42,494 nt of DNA from Methylococcaceae bacterium (GTDB lineage Bacteria; Pseudomonadota; Gammaproteobacteria; Methylococcales; Methylomonadaceae), in contig BJHG01000011.1 of the NCBI GenBank assembly GCA_014191975.1, positions 1-42,494 on the forward strand, read 5' to 3'. Position numbers and translations under genes: made by a program. Below the pieces are notes generated by a model. It was given only the letters and a program-made list of their open reading frames with translations, searched no databases and had not been told where the DNA came from. Below are positions 9,167 to 19,759 of this stretch, piece by piece (within the stretch, counting starts at the first letter, position 1; every line of letters starts with the position of its first letter).

Positions 9167-10258
9167 TTAAACATTAAATCTAAAATGGACCACATCACCA
9201 TCTTTCACAACGTAATCTTTGCCTTCTAAACGCCATTTTCCCGCATCTTTGGCGCCTTGTTCACCTTTATAGGTCACAAAATCTTGATACGAAATGACTT
9301 CTGCTCGAATAAAACCGCGTTCAAAATCGCTGTGAATCACGCCCGCTGCTTGTGGTGCAGTTGCTCCCACTGAAATTGTCCACGCCCGAACTTCTTTTAC
9401 GCCAGCGGTGAAATACGTTTGTAATTGCAATAATTCATAACCCGCACGAATTACACGATCTAGGCCTGCTTCTTTCATGCCTAAATCGTCTAGGAATTCT
9501 TTCTTTTCATCTTCTTCTAACTGCGAAATTTCCGCTTCAATAGCGGCACAAATTGGCACAACTGTCGCGCCTTCTTTTGCTGCAAAAGCACGCACTTTTT
9601 CGAGTAACGGATTATTTTCAAAACCATCATCTTGTACATTTGCAATATACATAGTGGGCTTCATCGTGATTAAACATAAGTCTTTGACTAATGCTTTTTC
9701 TTCATCATCTAAACCGAGTGTACGCGCAGGTTCACCCGCATCCAATTGTTTAAAGATTTTTTCTAAAACGTCTTTTTTAATTTGTTCTTCTTTGTTGCCA
9801 GTTCGTGCTATTTTAGTCGATTTAAGCAACGCTTTTTCAACAGAAGCCATGTCTGCCAACGCCAATTCGGTGTTAATGACTTCAATGTCAGAAAGTGGGT
9901 CGATTTTACCTGCAACGTGAACAACATTGTCGTCTTCAAAACAACGTACAACATGAGCAATCGCATCATTTTCACGGATATTGGCTAAAAATTTATTACC
10001 CAAACCTTCCCCTTTTGACGCGCCAGAAACTAAACCTGCAATGTCCACAAATTCAATTGTAGTCGGCAAAACACGTTCCGGGTTCACAATTTCTGACAGT
10101 GCATCGAGACGTTTATCTGTTACAGGCACAACGCCAACATTTGGATCAATCGTGCAAAAAGGGTAGTTTTCTGCGGCGATTTTTGCCTTCGTTAGAGCGT
10201 TAAATAAAGTTGATTTCCCAACATTCGGTAAGCCTACAATTCCACAATACAATGCCAT
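9167..10258 (-). CDS. ychF: Redox-regulated ATPase/GTPase YchF (OLA1 family)
   Basis: YchF is a conserved P-loop protein that binds ATP in preference to GTP and associates with ribosomes; its exact job is unsettled. The 363-residue length is standard. The P-loop GLPNVGKS is at 9-16, the G2/switch segment [14 protein letters not shown] follows, and DIAGLV is the G3 motif. The C-terminal TGS domain ends with [17 protein letters not shown], a signature of the family. A TATAAT -10 box lies upstream at 10299-10304. In many relatives ychF sits beside pth; here its partner is pepP. Confidence 0.96.
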   Translation of the reverse strand: MALYCGIVGLPNVGKSTLFNALTKAKIAAENYPFCTIDPNVGVVPVTDKRLDALSEIVNPERVLPTTIEFVDIAGLVSGASKGEGLGNKFLANIRENDAIAHVVRCFEDDNVVHVAGKIDPLSDIEVINTELALADMASVEKALLKSTKIARTGNKEEQIKKDVLEKIFKQLDAGEPARTLGLDDEEKALVKDLCLITMKPTMYIANVQDDGFENNPLLEKVRAFAAKEGATVVPICAAIEAEISQLEEDEKKEFLDDLGMKEAGLDRVIRAGYELLQLQTYFTAGVKEVRAWTISVGATAPQAAGVIHSDFERGFIRAEVISYQDFVTYKGEQGAKDAGKWRLEGKDYVVKDGDVVHFRFNV

Positions 10259-10298
10259 AACACTCTCTGATTTTTGGTTTAAAAATGATTAGTTGTAA

Positions 10299-10304
10299 AT
10301 TATA
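10299..10304 (-). promoter_or_regulatory. -10 box for ychF-pepP
   Basis: TATAAT on the minus strand lies about 40 bases before the ychF ATG, in the 162-base gap shared with divergent surE. No good -35 hexamer is seen at 16-18 bases, so the promoter may need an activator or be weak. Confidence 0.4.
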
Positions 10305-10420
10305 CAAGCTAACCTGGGATTGAACGGGAGAATTTAAGATTTAACACACGTCGCAAAATAGTTTCGTTTTCTTTAATATAGCGTTTAAAGCACATTTTTT
10401 TTTAAAACATAGGAGAAGAA

Positions 10421-11176
10421 ATGCACATTTTAATCAGTAATGACGATGGTTATTTAGCGGAAGGCATTGGAGCATTAGCTAAAGCGTTAAGCGATTACGC
10501 GACCATTTCAGTTGTTGCTCCCGATAGAAATCGTAGCGCGGCAAGTAATTCGCTTACGTTAGATATGCCATTACGCGCCACATTAGCGCATAACGGATTT
10601 ACAAAAGTTGATGGAACACCAACGGATTGTGTGCATTTAGCGATTACAGGATTACTCGAAACAGAACCTGATATGGTTTTTGCTGGCATAAATCACGGGG
10701 CAAATTTAGGAGATGATGTTTTATATTCTGGAACCGTTGCTGCCGCAACAGAAGGACGTTTTTTAGGTTTGCCCGCAGTGGCAATTTCATTAGTTGGCGA
10801 TCACCCAGCCCATTTTGAAACTGCCGCGCAAGTTGCCGTCATTTTATTTAAACAAATTCTTAAAAAACCGTTACCTGAAAATACAATTCTGAACGTCAAT
10901 GTGCCAGATTTACCATTTTCAGAATTAAAAGGTTTTAAGGCTTGTCGTTTAGGACAACGTCATAAATCGGAACCCATTATAAAAAGTGAAGATCAACGCG
11001 GGCGACGAATTTATTGGGTTGGCGCGGCTGGAGAAGAGCAAGATGCAGGTGAAGGCACCGATTTTCATGCCATCAATAACGGCTATGTTTCTATCACCCC
11101 ATTACAACTCGATTTAACCTGGCACGAACGCATCACAAATTTAGAAACATGGTTACCTGAGTGTATTGAATTATGA
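10421..11176 (+). CDS. surE: 5'/3'-nucleotidase SurE
   Basis: SurE is a metal-dependent phosphatase that hydrolyses nucleoside 5'- and 3'-monophosphates and helps stationary-phase survival. The 251-residue protein begins [10 protein letters not shown] with the metal ligands Asp8 and Asp9. Ser39 (DRNRSA) and Asn91 ([11 protein letters not shown]) complete the metal site. A good ribosome-binding site (AGGAGAAGAA) precedes the ATG. It opens a plus-strand run in which each gene overlaps or nearly touches the next: its stop overlaps pcm by four bases. This pairing is classical in gammaproteobacteria. Confidence 0.96.
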   Translation: MHILISNDDGYLAEGIGALAKALSDYATISVVAPDRNRSAASNSLTLDMPLRATLAHNGFTKVDGTPTDCVHLAITGLLETEPDMVFAGINHGANLGDDVLYSGTVAAATEGRFLGLPAVAISLVGDHPAHFETAAQVAVILFKQILKKPLPENTILNVNVPDLPFSELKGFKACRLGQRHKSEPIIKSEDQRGRRIYWVGAAGEEQDAGEGTDFHAINNGYVSITPLQLDLTWHERITNLETWLPECIEL

Positions 11177-11841
11177 CATTGCGACATTTACAAGGTAGCG
11201 GAATGACTTCGCAACGTACTCGCGATCGCATGACGAAACGTTTAATTGAGCAAGGTATTACCGATAATCGTGTTTTAAATGTGATACAAAAAACACCCCG
11301 TCATATTTTTGTGGACGAAGCGTTAGCTAGTCGCGCTTATGAAGATACGGCGTTGCCGATTGGTTACAATCAAACCATTTCACAGCCTTATATCGTGGCA
11401 CGGATGACAGAATTACTACTCGAAAACAAAGAATCACTTGGTAAAGTATTAGAAATCGGTACGGGTTGTGGCTACCAGACAGCAATTTTGGCGCAATTAG
11501 TGGATGAAGTGTATTCAGTCGAACGTATTTTACCGTTACAGAAAAAAGCTATCGCACACACCGAATTATTAAAACTCAAAAATATTCGATATTCTTACAA
11601 TGACGGCGGATGGGGTTGGGAAGACATTGCACCATTTGACGGAATTCTCGTTGCGGCAGCCCCGAATGAAATACCTGAGGCCTTATTGCAACAACTTGCA
11701 ATTGGCGGTGTAATGATTATTCCCGTTGGCGAACAAGGCAGTGAGCAATTCTTACACCGCGTCACTCGCACCGAAAACACCTTTCAAATCGAAGCACTAG
11801 ATTCTGTGATTTTTGTTCCTTTTTTAGCAGGCAAAGAATAA
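11173..11841 (+). CDS. pcm: Protein-L-isoaspartate O-methyltransferase
   Basis: Pcm methylates isoaspartyl residues in aged proteins with SAM, starting their repair in the cytosol. The 222-residue protein has the substrate-site motif [10 protein letters not shown] at 67-76 and the SAM motif [11 protein letters not shown] from 94. PVGEQGSEQ lies near the C-terminus. The ATG at 11173 overlaps the surE stop, which favours it over an in-frame ATG ten codons later. It also shares one base with the yqaA start, indicating tight coupling. Confidence 0.95.
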   Translation: MTLRHLQGSGMTSQRTRDRMTKRLIEQGITDNRVLNVIQKTPRHIFVDEALASRAYEDTALPIGYNQTISQPYIVARMTELLLENKESLGKVLEIGTGCGYQTAILAQLVDEVYSVERILPLQKKAIAHTELLKLKNIRYSYNDGGWGWEDIAPFDGILVAAAPNEIPEALLQQLAIGGVMIIPVGEQGSEQFLHRVTRTENTFQIEALDSVIFVPFLAGKE

Positions 11842-12431
11842 TGTTTCAAAAACTTTATAACAAAACATTGGGTTGGTCACGTCATAAGCATGCTGAAAAA
11901 TATCTTAGTTTTGTTAGTTTTGCAGATTCATCATTTTTCCCAATTACGCCACTTGTGATGCTTGTGCCGATGGCTTTAGCGGAAAGCGAAAAAGCCTTTC
12001 GTTTCGCTTTTTTGACCACTATTTTTTCAGCATTTGGCGCGATTTTAGGTTATAGCATTGGCTATTTTTTATTTGAAGCTATTTCACCGTGGCTGCAAAC
12101 GACGCATTATTGGAATGATTATTTATCCGCAACAATCGAAGTGGAAAAATGGGGGATTTGGGCGGTTTTAATTGGCGGTTTTTTACCAATTCCGTATAAA
12201 ATTTTTACGATTACGGCTGGCTCATTGAATATGGCATTATTGCCATTTTTAGCTGTTTCAACATTTGGACGCGGAACACGATTTTTTATCGTAGCGTTTT
12301 TACTCAAATTTGGTGGCAAAAAACTTGACGACAAATTAAATCATAACATCAACAAAATTGGTTGGTTCGGCGTGGTGGCAATCCTTATTGGCGGCACATT
12401 GTATTATTTTCTAAAATACTCACAAAGTTAA
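11841..12431 (+). CDS. YqaA/DedA-like inner-membrane protein
   Basis: This 196-residue membrane protein belongs to the VTT (SNARE-associated, DedA-like) family. It has about four to five hydrophobic spans, with the tell-tale reentrant segments FADSSFFPITP near residue 30 and GGFLPIPYKIFTITAGS near 115. DedA-type proteins are proposed phospholipid flippases or transporters needed for membrane integrity; the exact substrate of YqaA is unknown. In many gammaproteobacteria the order is surE-pcm-yqaA-nlpD-rpoS, which explains its position, but here the next gene is hisC. Confidence 0.88.
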   Translation: MFQKLYNKTLGWSRHKHAEKYLSFVSFADSSFFPITPLVMLVPMALAESEKAFRFAFLTTIFSAFGAILGYSIGYFLFEAISPWLQTTHYWNDYLSATIEVEKWGIWAVLIGGFLPIPYKIFTITAGSLNMALLPFLAVSTFGRGTRFFIVAFLLKFGGKKLDDKLNHNINKIGWFGVVAILIGGTLYYFLKYSQS

Positions 12432-12438
12432 AAACGTT

Positions 12439-13542
12439 ATGAATAACATTTACTCACTCGCCGTTGAAGGCGTTCAAAAATTGATTCCTTACAAAGCAGG
12501 CAAACCGATTGAAGAATTGGAACGCGAATTGGGAGTTTCTAACATTGTCAAACTCGCATCAAACGAAAATCCGTTGGGAATCGGTGAAAAAGCACGAACA
12601 GCGATTCAAAGTGCAATTGCCGATTTGGCGTTATATCCTGACGGCAGCGGATTTAATTTGAAAACCGCATTAGCAAAAAAATACAGTGTTTCAACTGAGC
12701 AAATTACGCTTGGAAACGGTTCAAATGAAATTTTAGAATTGGTCGCGCGAGCATTTGTAGCGCCTGAAAATGAAGTGATTTTTTCGCAGTACGCTTTTGC
12801 AGTTTATCCAATTGTCACACAGGCAGTTGGTGCAAAAGCAGTTGTCACACCTGCCATAAATTATGGTCATGATTTAAACGAAATGTTGGTACGTGTCACA
12901 ACGAAAACACGTGTTGTCTTTATCGCCAATCCGAATAATCCGACTGGCACATTGCTTAAACAAGAAGCAATTCAACACTTTATAAATCTTTTGCCCGAGC
13001 ATGTTATTTGTGTTTTAGACGAAGCTTATTTTGAATTTGTCAGCCAAAATGAAGCAATTGATTCAGTTTCATGGTTACAAAAATTTCCTAATTTAATTAT
13101 TACGCGCACGTTTTCAAAAGCCTATGGTTTAGCTGGTTTACGCGTTGGTTATAGCTTATCTAGTGTTGCGATTGCCGATTTATTAAACCGTATTCGCCAA
13201 CCATTCAACAATAATTCACTTGCGTTAGTGGCGGCTGAAGCCGCTTTAAATGATGTTAAACACGTTCGAGAAACGATTGACAATAATCTGGCAGGTATGA
13301 AGCAACTTACAGAAGGTTTTGAGGCGTTGGCGTTATCATGGATTCCATCAGCAGGAAATTTTGTTTCTGTCGATTTAAAGCAAGACGGAATGCCAATTTA
13401 TGAAGCGTTGTTACAAAAAGGCGTTATTGTACGTCCTGTTGGAGTTTACCAAATGCCAAGCTTTCTACGAATCAGCATCGGAACACATGCTGAAAATACA
13501 AAATTTTTAACGGCGTTTAAGGACGTTTTAACGCATGTTTAA
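12439..13542 (+). CDS. hisC: Histidinol-phosphate aminotransferase family (possible aromatic role)
   Basis: HisC is a class I/II PLP aminotransferase that makes histidinol phosphate from imidazole acetol phosphate and glutamate. The 367-residue protein shows KLASNENPLG at 38-47, ANPNNPTGT at 163-171, the cofactor aspartate in CVLDEAYFEF (Asp194), and the Schiff-base Lys227 in TFSKAYGLAGLRVGY. The gene overlaps the following tyrA by eight bases and is far from any other his gene in the window. In several lineages a HisC paralogue linked to tyrA and aroA works as an aromatic aminotransferase for tyrosine and phenylalanine. That role is likely here but cannot be separated from histidine synthesis by motifs alone. 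Confidence 0.9.
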   Translation: MNNIYSLAVEGVQKLIPYKAGKPIEELERELGVSNIVKLASNENPLGIGEKARTAIQSAIADLALYPDGSGFNLKTALAKKYSVSTEQITLGNGSNEILELVARAFVAPENEVIFSQYAFAVYPIVTQAVGAKAVVTPAINYGHDLNEMLVRVTTKTRVVFIANPNNPTGTLLKQEAIQHFINLLPEHVICVLDEAYFEFVSQNEAIDSVSWLQKFPNLIITRTFSKAYGLAGLRVGYSLSSVAIADLLNRIRQPFNNNSLALVAAEAALNDVKHVRETIDNNLAGMKQLTEGFEALALSWIPSAGNFVSVDLKQDGMPIYEALLQKGVIVRPVGVYQMPSFLRISIGTHAENTKFLTAFKDVLTHV

Positions 13543-14404
13543 CAAATTATGTGTGATTGGTGTGGGATTAATTGGTGGTTCAATTGCAACAGCCGCTCGT
13601 GCTAACGGATTAGCACAAACTATTGTCGGTTTTGGGCGACTCGATGATATTGAAAACTTACAGCTCGCCAAAGAATTAAACGTTATTGATGAATTTTATA
13701 CAGATATTGAAACAGCAATTGTAGACGCAGATTTTGTGATAATCGCCACACCAGTGGCGGCAACTGAAAATGTATTGAAATTATTAAAATCGTTTTGGAA
13801 AACAAACACAATCTACAGTGATGTTGGAAGTACAAAAGGAAATGTGATTGAGGCGGCACAAAAAGTTTTTGATTGCGTGCCACCAAATTTCATTCCTGCC
13901 CATCCAATTGCTGGTGCAGAAAATAGCGGAGTTTCAGCGGCTTTAGTCGATTTATTTGTGAACAAACGCTTGATTTTAACACCCGTTGAAAACACCAGTA
14001 GTGAAGCGTTACAAAAAACGCAGCAGTTTTGGGAGAAAATAGGGGCGTTGGTATCAATAATGGATGTTCATCAACACGATAAGATCTTAGCCGCAACGAG
14101 CCATTTACCCCATATTCTGGCATTTTCACTGGTTGATATGCTCGGACAACGTGACGAACAAGAAGCTATTTTTAAATATGCTGCGGGTGGTTTTCGAGAT
14201 TTTACAAGAATTGCCTCGAGTGATCCGACAATGTGGACGGCGATTTGTGAAGCAAATAAAATTGAAATTTTGCAGTTACTCGAGCAATTCAAAGCGGAAT
14301 TAACAACAGTTCAAAACTTAATTGAAACGGATGACTACACGAAACTTTTTGAATTGTTTAGCTATGCAAAAATGGCGAGGGAACGTTTTCTGAATCAAAT
14401 TTAG
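13535..14404 (+). CDS. tyrA: Prephenate/arogenate dehydrogenase
   Basis: TyrA oxidatively decarboxylates prephenate (or arogenate) with NAD(P)+, leading to tyrosine. The 289-residue, single-domain protein has the dinucleotide motif GVGLIGGS at 9-16. It also has the HPIAGAENSG motif near 127, whose His and surrounding residues bind substrate, and the conserved ATSHLPHILAFSL segment near 187. There is no fused chorismate mutase domain, unlike the E. coli enzyme. The gene begins inside hisC and ends just before a hairpin terminator. A downstream aroA, often linked in relatives, is absent. Confidence 0.93.
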   Translation: MFNKLCVIGVGLIGGSIATAARANGLAQTIVGFGRLDDIENLQLAKELNVIDEFYTDIETAIVDADFVIIATPVAATENVLKLLKSFWKTNTIYSDVGSTKGNVIEAAQKVFDCVPPNFIPAHPIAGAENSGVSAALVDLFVNKRLILTPVENTSSEALQKTQQFWEKIGALVSIMDVHQHDKILAATSHLPHILAFSLVDMLGQRDEQEAIFKYAAGGFRDFTRIASSDPTMWTAICEANKIEILQLLEQFKAELTTVQNLIETDDYTKLFELFSYAKMARERFLNQI

Positions 14405-14451
14405 ACATGCTGCATTTAGTACGCGGATTCTTACCAAAAATAATAAGGCAT

Positions 14452-14490
14452 AAAAAAAGCGAGATTGATTGCCAGTCTCGCTTCTAATTT
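14452..14490. terminator. Terminator between tyrA and the cold-shock gene
   Basis: An 8-bp stem (14457-14464 with 14476-14483) has a long run of A's on its left, which becomes a strong T-tract on the minus strand. It therefore mainly ends the cold-shock gene. On the plus strand a weaker CTAATTTT follows and may also stop tyrA. Confidence 0.75.
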
Positions 14491-14511
14491 TACAATCTTA
14501 CAACGTCTTTA

Positions 14512-14718
14512 TTATTTTGCAGAACGTACGTTTGTTGCGGTCAAGCCTTTTGGACCTTTTTCTACATCATACGAAACAGTTTCGCCTTCGTTTAACGTTT
14601 TGAAACCGTCACCTTGGATAACTGAGTGATGAACGAAAACATCTTCGCCGCCATCAGTTGGTGCTATAAAACCAAAACCTTTTGTGTTGTTAAACCACTT
14701 AACGGTACCTGTTGCCAT
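14512..14718 (-). CDS. Cold-shock protein (CspA family)
   Basis: This is a 68-residue single cold-shock domain that binds single-stranded RNA/DNA and acts as an RNA chaperone. RNP1 KGFGFI is at 13-18 and RNP2 VFVHH at 27-31, with the aromatic WFN at 8-10. The whole domain is present, so it is complete. GGAG lies eight bases before the ATG. A -10 box (TACAAT, 14836-14831) implies a leader of about 105 bases, long enough for the temperature-responsive leader common in this family, but no leader structure was proved. The paralogue type (CspA, C, D, E) cannot be told from sequence alone. Confidence 0.95.
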   Translation of the reverse strand: MATGTVKWFNNTKGFGFIAPTDGGEDVFVHHSVIQGDGFKTLNEGETVSYDVEKGPKGLTATNVRSAK

Positions 14719-14830
14719 TTTGAAACTCCTAAACTAAAAAAATACGGTTACACAGAACTACAACATTGATAACCAGACAACCTACAACATAGGAATCTCT
14801 TAACTCAACAGATGCTTTCTGACGCAACAT

Positions 14831-14836
14831 ATTGTA
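14831..14836 (-). promoter_or_regulatory. -10 box for cold-shock gene with long leader
   Basis: TACAAT on the minus strand is a good -10 sequence, but the -35 region is A-rich and weak. Transcription starting near 14824 would give a 5' leader of roughly 105 bases. Confidence 0.4.
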
Positions 14837-14907
14837 GCTGTTTTTTTGGAATTTGAGTTTTTTTTCTTTGAATCGTAAAAATGGATGGGGTATGTAGAAT
14901 CTAAACA

Positions 14908-14936
14908 TTGACGCAACTAAGTTATAAAAATATAAT
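14908..14936 (+). promoter_or_regulatory. Strong sigma-70 promoter for rplU-rpmA
   Basis: TTGACG (14908-14913) and TATAAT (14931-14936) are separated by exactly 17 bases, which is near consensus. The inferred start near 14943 leaves a short leader before the rplU ATG at 14981, with GGAG as its ribosome-binding site. Confidence 0.8.
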
Positions 14937-14980
14937 CAGCAGCTTTATATTTACAGATTAAATAGTTAGGAGTTCACGCA

Positions 14981-15292
14981 ATGTATGCGGTAATCGAAAC
15001 AGGCGGTAAACAATACCGTGTAGAAAATGGTACTTACTTAAAAGTAGAAAAATTAGAACTTGGTGAAGGCGATAACATCGTATTTGACAAAGTATTAATG
15101 ATTGAAGAAGAAGGCGATGTAAAAGTTGGCTTGCCTTTCATTATTGGCGGCAAAGTTACTGCGACTGTGTTGTCACAAGGTAGACACAAAAAAATAAAAA
15201 TTGTGAAATTTAGAAGACGTAAACACCATATGAAAACGATGGGGCACCGTCAATACTATACTGAAATCCAGATCACTGGCATTTCTGCTTAA
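14981..15292 (+). CDS. rplU: 50S ribosomal protein L21
   Basis: L21 binds 23S rRNA in the large ribosomal subunit. The 103-residue protein begins [14 protein letters not shown] and has the C-terminal basic patch [20 protein letters not shown], the L21 signature, ending in IQITGISA. The length equals that of E. coli L21. A strong promoter precedes it and rpmA follows after 17 bases, the universal pairing. Confidence 0.98.
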   Translation: MYAVIETGGKQYRVENGTYLKVEKLELGEGDNIVFDKVLMIEEEGDVKVGLPFIIGGKVTATVLSQGRHKKIKIVKFRRRKHHMKTMGHRQYYTEIQITGISA

Positions 15293-15309
15293 AACGAGGA
15301 GTTTAAAAA

Positions 15310-15570
15310 ATGGCTCATAAAAAAGCTGGCGGTAGTACCCGCAACGGTCGTGATTCCCAATCAAAACGCTTAGGTGTTAAACGTTATGGTAGCGAAACAG
15401 TTACCGCAGGTAGTATTATCGTTCGTCAACGCGGCACACATTTTCACGCTGGCACAAACGTTGGTATTGGAAAAGATCACACTTTGTTTGCTAAAGCAGA
15501 CGGCGTAGTGCTTTTTAAAGTACAAGGTCCTAAAAACCGCAAGTTTGTTAGTATCATAACAGCGGCATAA
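15310..15570 (+). CDS. rpmA: 50S ribosomal protein L27
   Basis: L27 reaches the peptidyl-transferase centre with its N-terminal tail. The 86-residue protein begins [16 protein letters not shown], with no cleavable N-terminal extension of the Firmicutes type. It continues RLGVKRYG and [15 protein letters not shown], the family signature. GAGGAG lies about seven bases before the ATG. A terminator separates it from obg, so part of the transcripts should stop here. Confidence 0.98.
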   Translation: MAHKKAGGSTRNGRDSQSKRLGVKRYGSETVTAGSIIVRQRGTHFHAGTNVGIGKDHTLFAKADGVVLFKVQGPKNRKFVSIITAA

Positions 15571-15606
15571 ATAATCGCTCGCCTTCGTGGCAAGCGGCAA
15601 CGACTG

Positions 15607-15638
15607 AAAAAGCTCCGCCGAATGGTTGGGGCTTTTTT
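15607..15638 (+). terminator. Terminator/attenuator between rpmA and obg
   Basis: The stem AAAAGCTCC (15607-15615) pairs with GGGGCTTTT (15628-15636), one G-U pair included, and continues into a T-run. It sits 30 bases before the obg ATG, with no clear new promoter between, so obg is probably fed by read-through. Confidence 0.75.
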
Positions 15639-15664
15639 TGTTTATATCAGTTTGATTTGAGTAA

Positions 15665-17816
<2,152 letters not shown>

Positions 17817-17819
17817 CGA

Positions 17820-18590
17820 ATGAGTATTGATTTAGCGTTTGAACAATTCGGGGATTTTAAAAATCCGCCGCTCATTATTTTGCACGGTTTTTTTGCTTCG
17901 TCACGAAATTGGCGAGCGTGTGCGGAGGAATTAGCGGTCGATTTTTGCATTTATGTTTTAGATGCCAGAAATCATGGCACGTCACCACATTCAAAAATTA
18001 TGAATTATGAAACAATGGCAGCAGATGTGGTGCATTTCATCAGGCTAAAAGAAATTTCTTGTGTGTCGATTATTGGACACAGTATGGGGGGGAAAACGGC
18101 GATGTGGCTCACATTGAATTATCCAAATTTAGTGCAAAATTTAATTGTGGTCGATATTGCACCTATTGATTATAAGCACAGCTTTTATCCCTTAATTAAT
18201 GCCATGAAAAGTTTGCCTCTGGCAGAATTAAAAAATCGAAAACAAGCCGAATTATTACTTTCAGATAGTATTCCTGAATTAAACTATCGACAATTTCTGC
18301 TCCAAAATCTGGTATTACAAAGCGGAAGTTACTACAAATGGCGCATTGATTTAGATATTTTTCAAGATAACGCAGCGAATATTTTAATTTTTCCAAATAT
18401 CGAGAATGTACCTGTATTTTTCGGCAGAACATTATTTTTAGCCGGTGAAAATTCAAAATATATCAAAGAAAACAGTACTGAAAATTTATTTCCATTCTCA
18501 AAAATCCAAATTATTCCTGACTCCGATCATTGGATTCATGCTCAACAACCACAAGCTTTTTTAAATGCAGTAAGGGATTTTCTGTTATGA
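17820..18590 (+). CDS. Alpha/beta-fold hydrolase (YbfF-like esterase)
   Basis: This 256-residue protein has the alpha/beta hydrolase fold and resembles acyl-CoA esterases of the YbfF group. The oxyanion segment LHGFFASSRNW is at 21-31. The DARNHG turn is at 48-53 and the nucleophile elbow GHSMGG places Ser88 at its centre. The histidine of the triad is probably His237 in SDHWIHAQQP, a C-terminus typical of YbfF. It begins three bases after proB and overlaps the following transporter gene by four bases. The substrate is unknown; a role in lipid or acyl-thioester turnover would fit its neighbour but is only a guess. Confidence 0.85.
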   Translation: MSIDLAFEQFGDFKNPPLIILHGFFASSRNWRACAEELAVDFCIYVLDARNHGTSPHSKIMNYETMAADVVHFIRLKEISCVSIIGHSMGGKTAMWLTLNYPNLVQNLIVVDIAPIDYKHSFYPLINAMKSLPLAELKNRKQAELLLSDSIPELNYRQFLLQNLVLQSGSYYKWRIDLDIFQDNAANILIFPNIENVPVFFGRTLFLAGENSKYIKENSTENLFPFSKIQIIPDSDHWIHAQQPQAFLNAVRDFLL

Positions 18591-19759
18591 GAAAATCTTT
18601 TATCACACTCTTAGTTGCTCAATTTCTTTCTGCATTCGCAGATAATGCGATTTTATTTACTATTATTGCTCTAGTTATACAAGTCGAAAATCCTGCCAAT
18701 TGGTACGTTCCCGCGTTGCAAAGTTCATTTTTGATTGCTTTCGTTTTACTTGCACCTTGGGCTGGAACATTTGCAGATAAATTTCCCAAAGCGTGTGTTT
18801 TAATTGTGGCAAATTTATTGAAAGCGTGCGGCGTAGGATTGCTATTTCTAAATGTTGAACCACTTATTGCGTATGCAATTGTAGGAAGTGGCGCAGCAAT
18901 TTATAGTCCAGCAAAATACGGGATTTTACCCGAATTGGTAAAGCATGACGACTTAGTTAAAGCAAATAGCTGGATCGAAGGTTCGACTATTTTAGCAATT
19001 TTACTTGGTATGGTAATCGGTGCAAAAGTCGCTGATACATCGATTCAAATCGCGTTACTTGGCACAATTGGATTGTTTTTTTTATCGGCAAGTATTGCGA
19101 GTTTTTTACCAAAGCCAATCTCCCCTGCCCCACGTCAAAAACCCGATAAAATGCAGTCTGCCTTGCACCATTTTTTTGCAGAAATGCCTTTCTTTTTTAC
19201 ATCACACCACGCTCGATTTGTAATTTTAGGTGGTGGATTATTTTGGGCAAGTGCCGCGACATTGCGCGTGATTTTGGTCGCATGGTCACCGTTAGTTTTA
19301 GATTTACGTAGTGCAACTGAAATCGCACAATTGACTGTATTTTTAGCAGTTGGAATTATTGGTGGTTCCGTCATTGTGCCACATTTAATTCCGTTAGAGC
19401 ATTTACGCCGCGCACGTTTTGCAGCTTACGGTATGGCGTTATTAATTATGGCATTGAGTTTCGCTAACACCCTTTTAACAACTCAAAGTATTTTATTGTT
19501 GATTGGCATAATGGGTGGAATATTTATTGTGCCGATAAATGCGGCGTTACAAAAGTTAGGACAGCAAACAATTGGTAGTGGTCGCTCAATTGCGCTACAA
19601 GGTTTTTTTCAAAATGTAGCGATGTTGTTAGCCGTTGGAAGTTACAGTTTTGCCGCGTCGCAAGATGTTAATCCGATTCTCGCCATGTTGTGTTTGGGCG
19701 GATTACTTTTAATGGCAACTTTTATTGTTGCGTGTAATTTACGGCGCGTTAGCAATTAA
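18587..19759 (+). CDS. lplT: MFS transporter, lysophospholipid transporter LplT-like
   Basis: LplT flips lysophospholipids across the inner membrane so that they can be reacylated. The 390-residue protein has about twelve membrane spans. It shows the LplT pattern near the start: FLSAFADNAILFTI, FADKFPKACVLI, then IYSPAKYGILPELV and NSWIEGSTILAILLG. The ATG at 18587 overlaps the stop of the hydrolase gene by four bases; the same frame stays open 57 bases further upstream but this start gives the normal N-terminus. In E. coli lplT is joined to aas, the acyltransferase; no such domain is fused here or encoded beside it. The last 21 bases overlap the convergent cmoB. Confidence 0.87.
   Translation: MRKSFITLLVAQFLSAFADNAILFTIIALVIQVENPANWYVPALQSSFLIAFVLLAPWAGTFADKFPKACVLIVANLLKACGVGLLFLNVEPLIAYAIVGSGAAIYSPAKYGILPELVKHDDLVKANSWIEGSTILAILLGMVIGAKVADTSIQIALLGTIGLFFLSASIASFLPKPISPAPRQKPDKMQSALHHFFAEMPFFFTSHHARFVILGGGLFWASAATLRVILVAWSPLVLDLRSATEIAQLTVFLAVGIIGGSVIVPHLIPLEHLRRARFAAYGMALLIMALSFANTLLTTQSILLLIGIMGGIFIVPINAALQKLGQQTIGSGRSIALQGFFQNVAMLLAVGSYSFAASQDVNPILAMLCLGGLLLMATFIVACNLRRVSN

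Noticed and set aside
9477-9920. A 147-codon plus-strand open frame
   Set aside because: It lies wholly antisense to ychF, its protein is serine-rich with no recognisable motif, and ychF is a certain gene; it is a codon-bias shadow.
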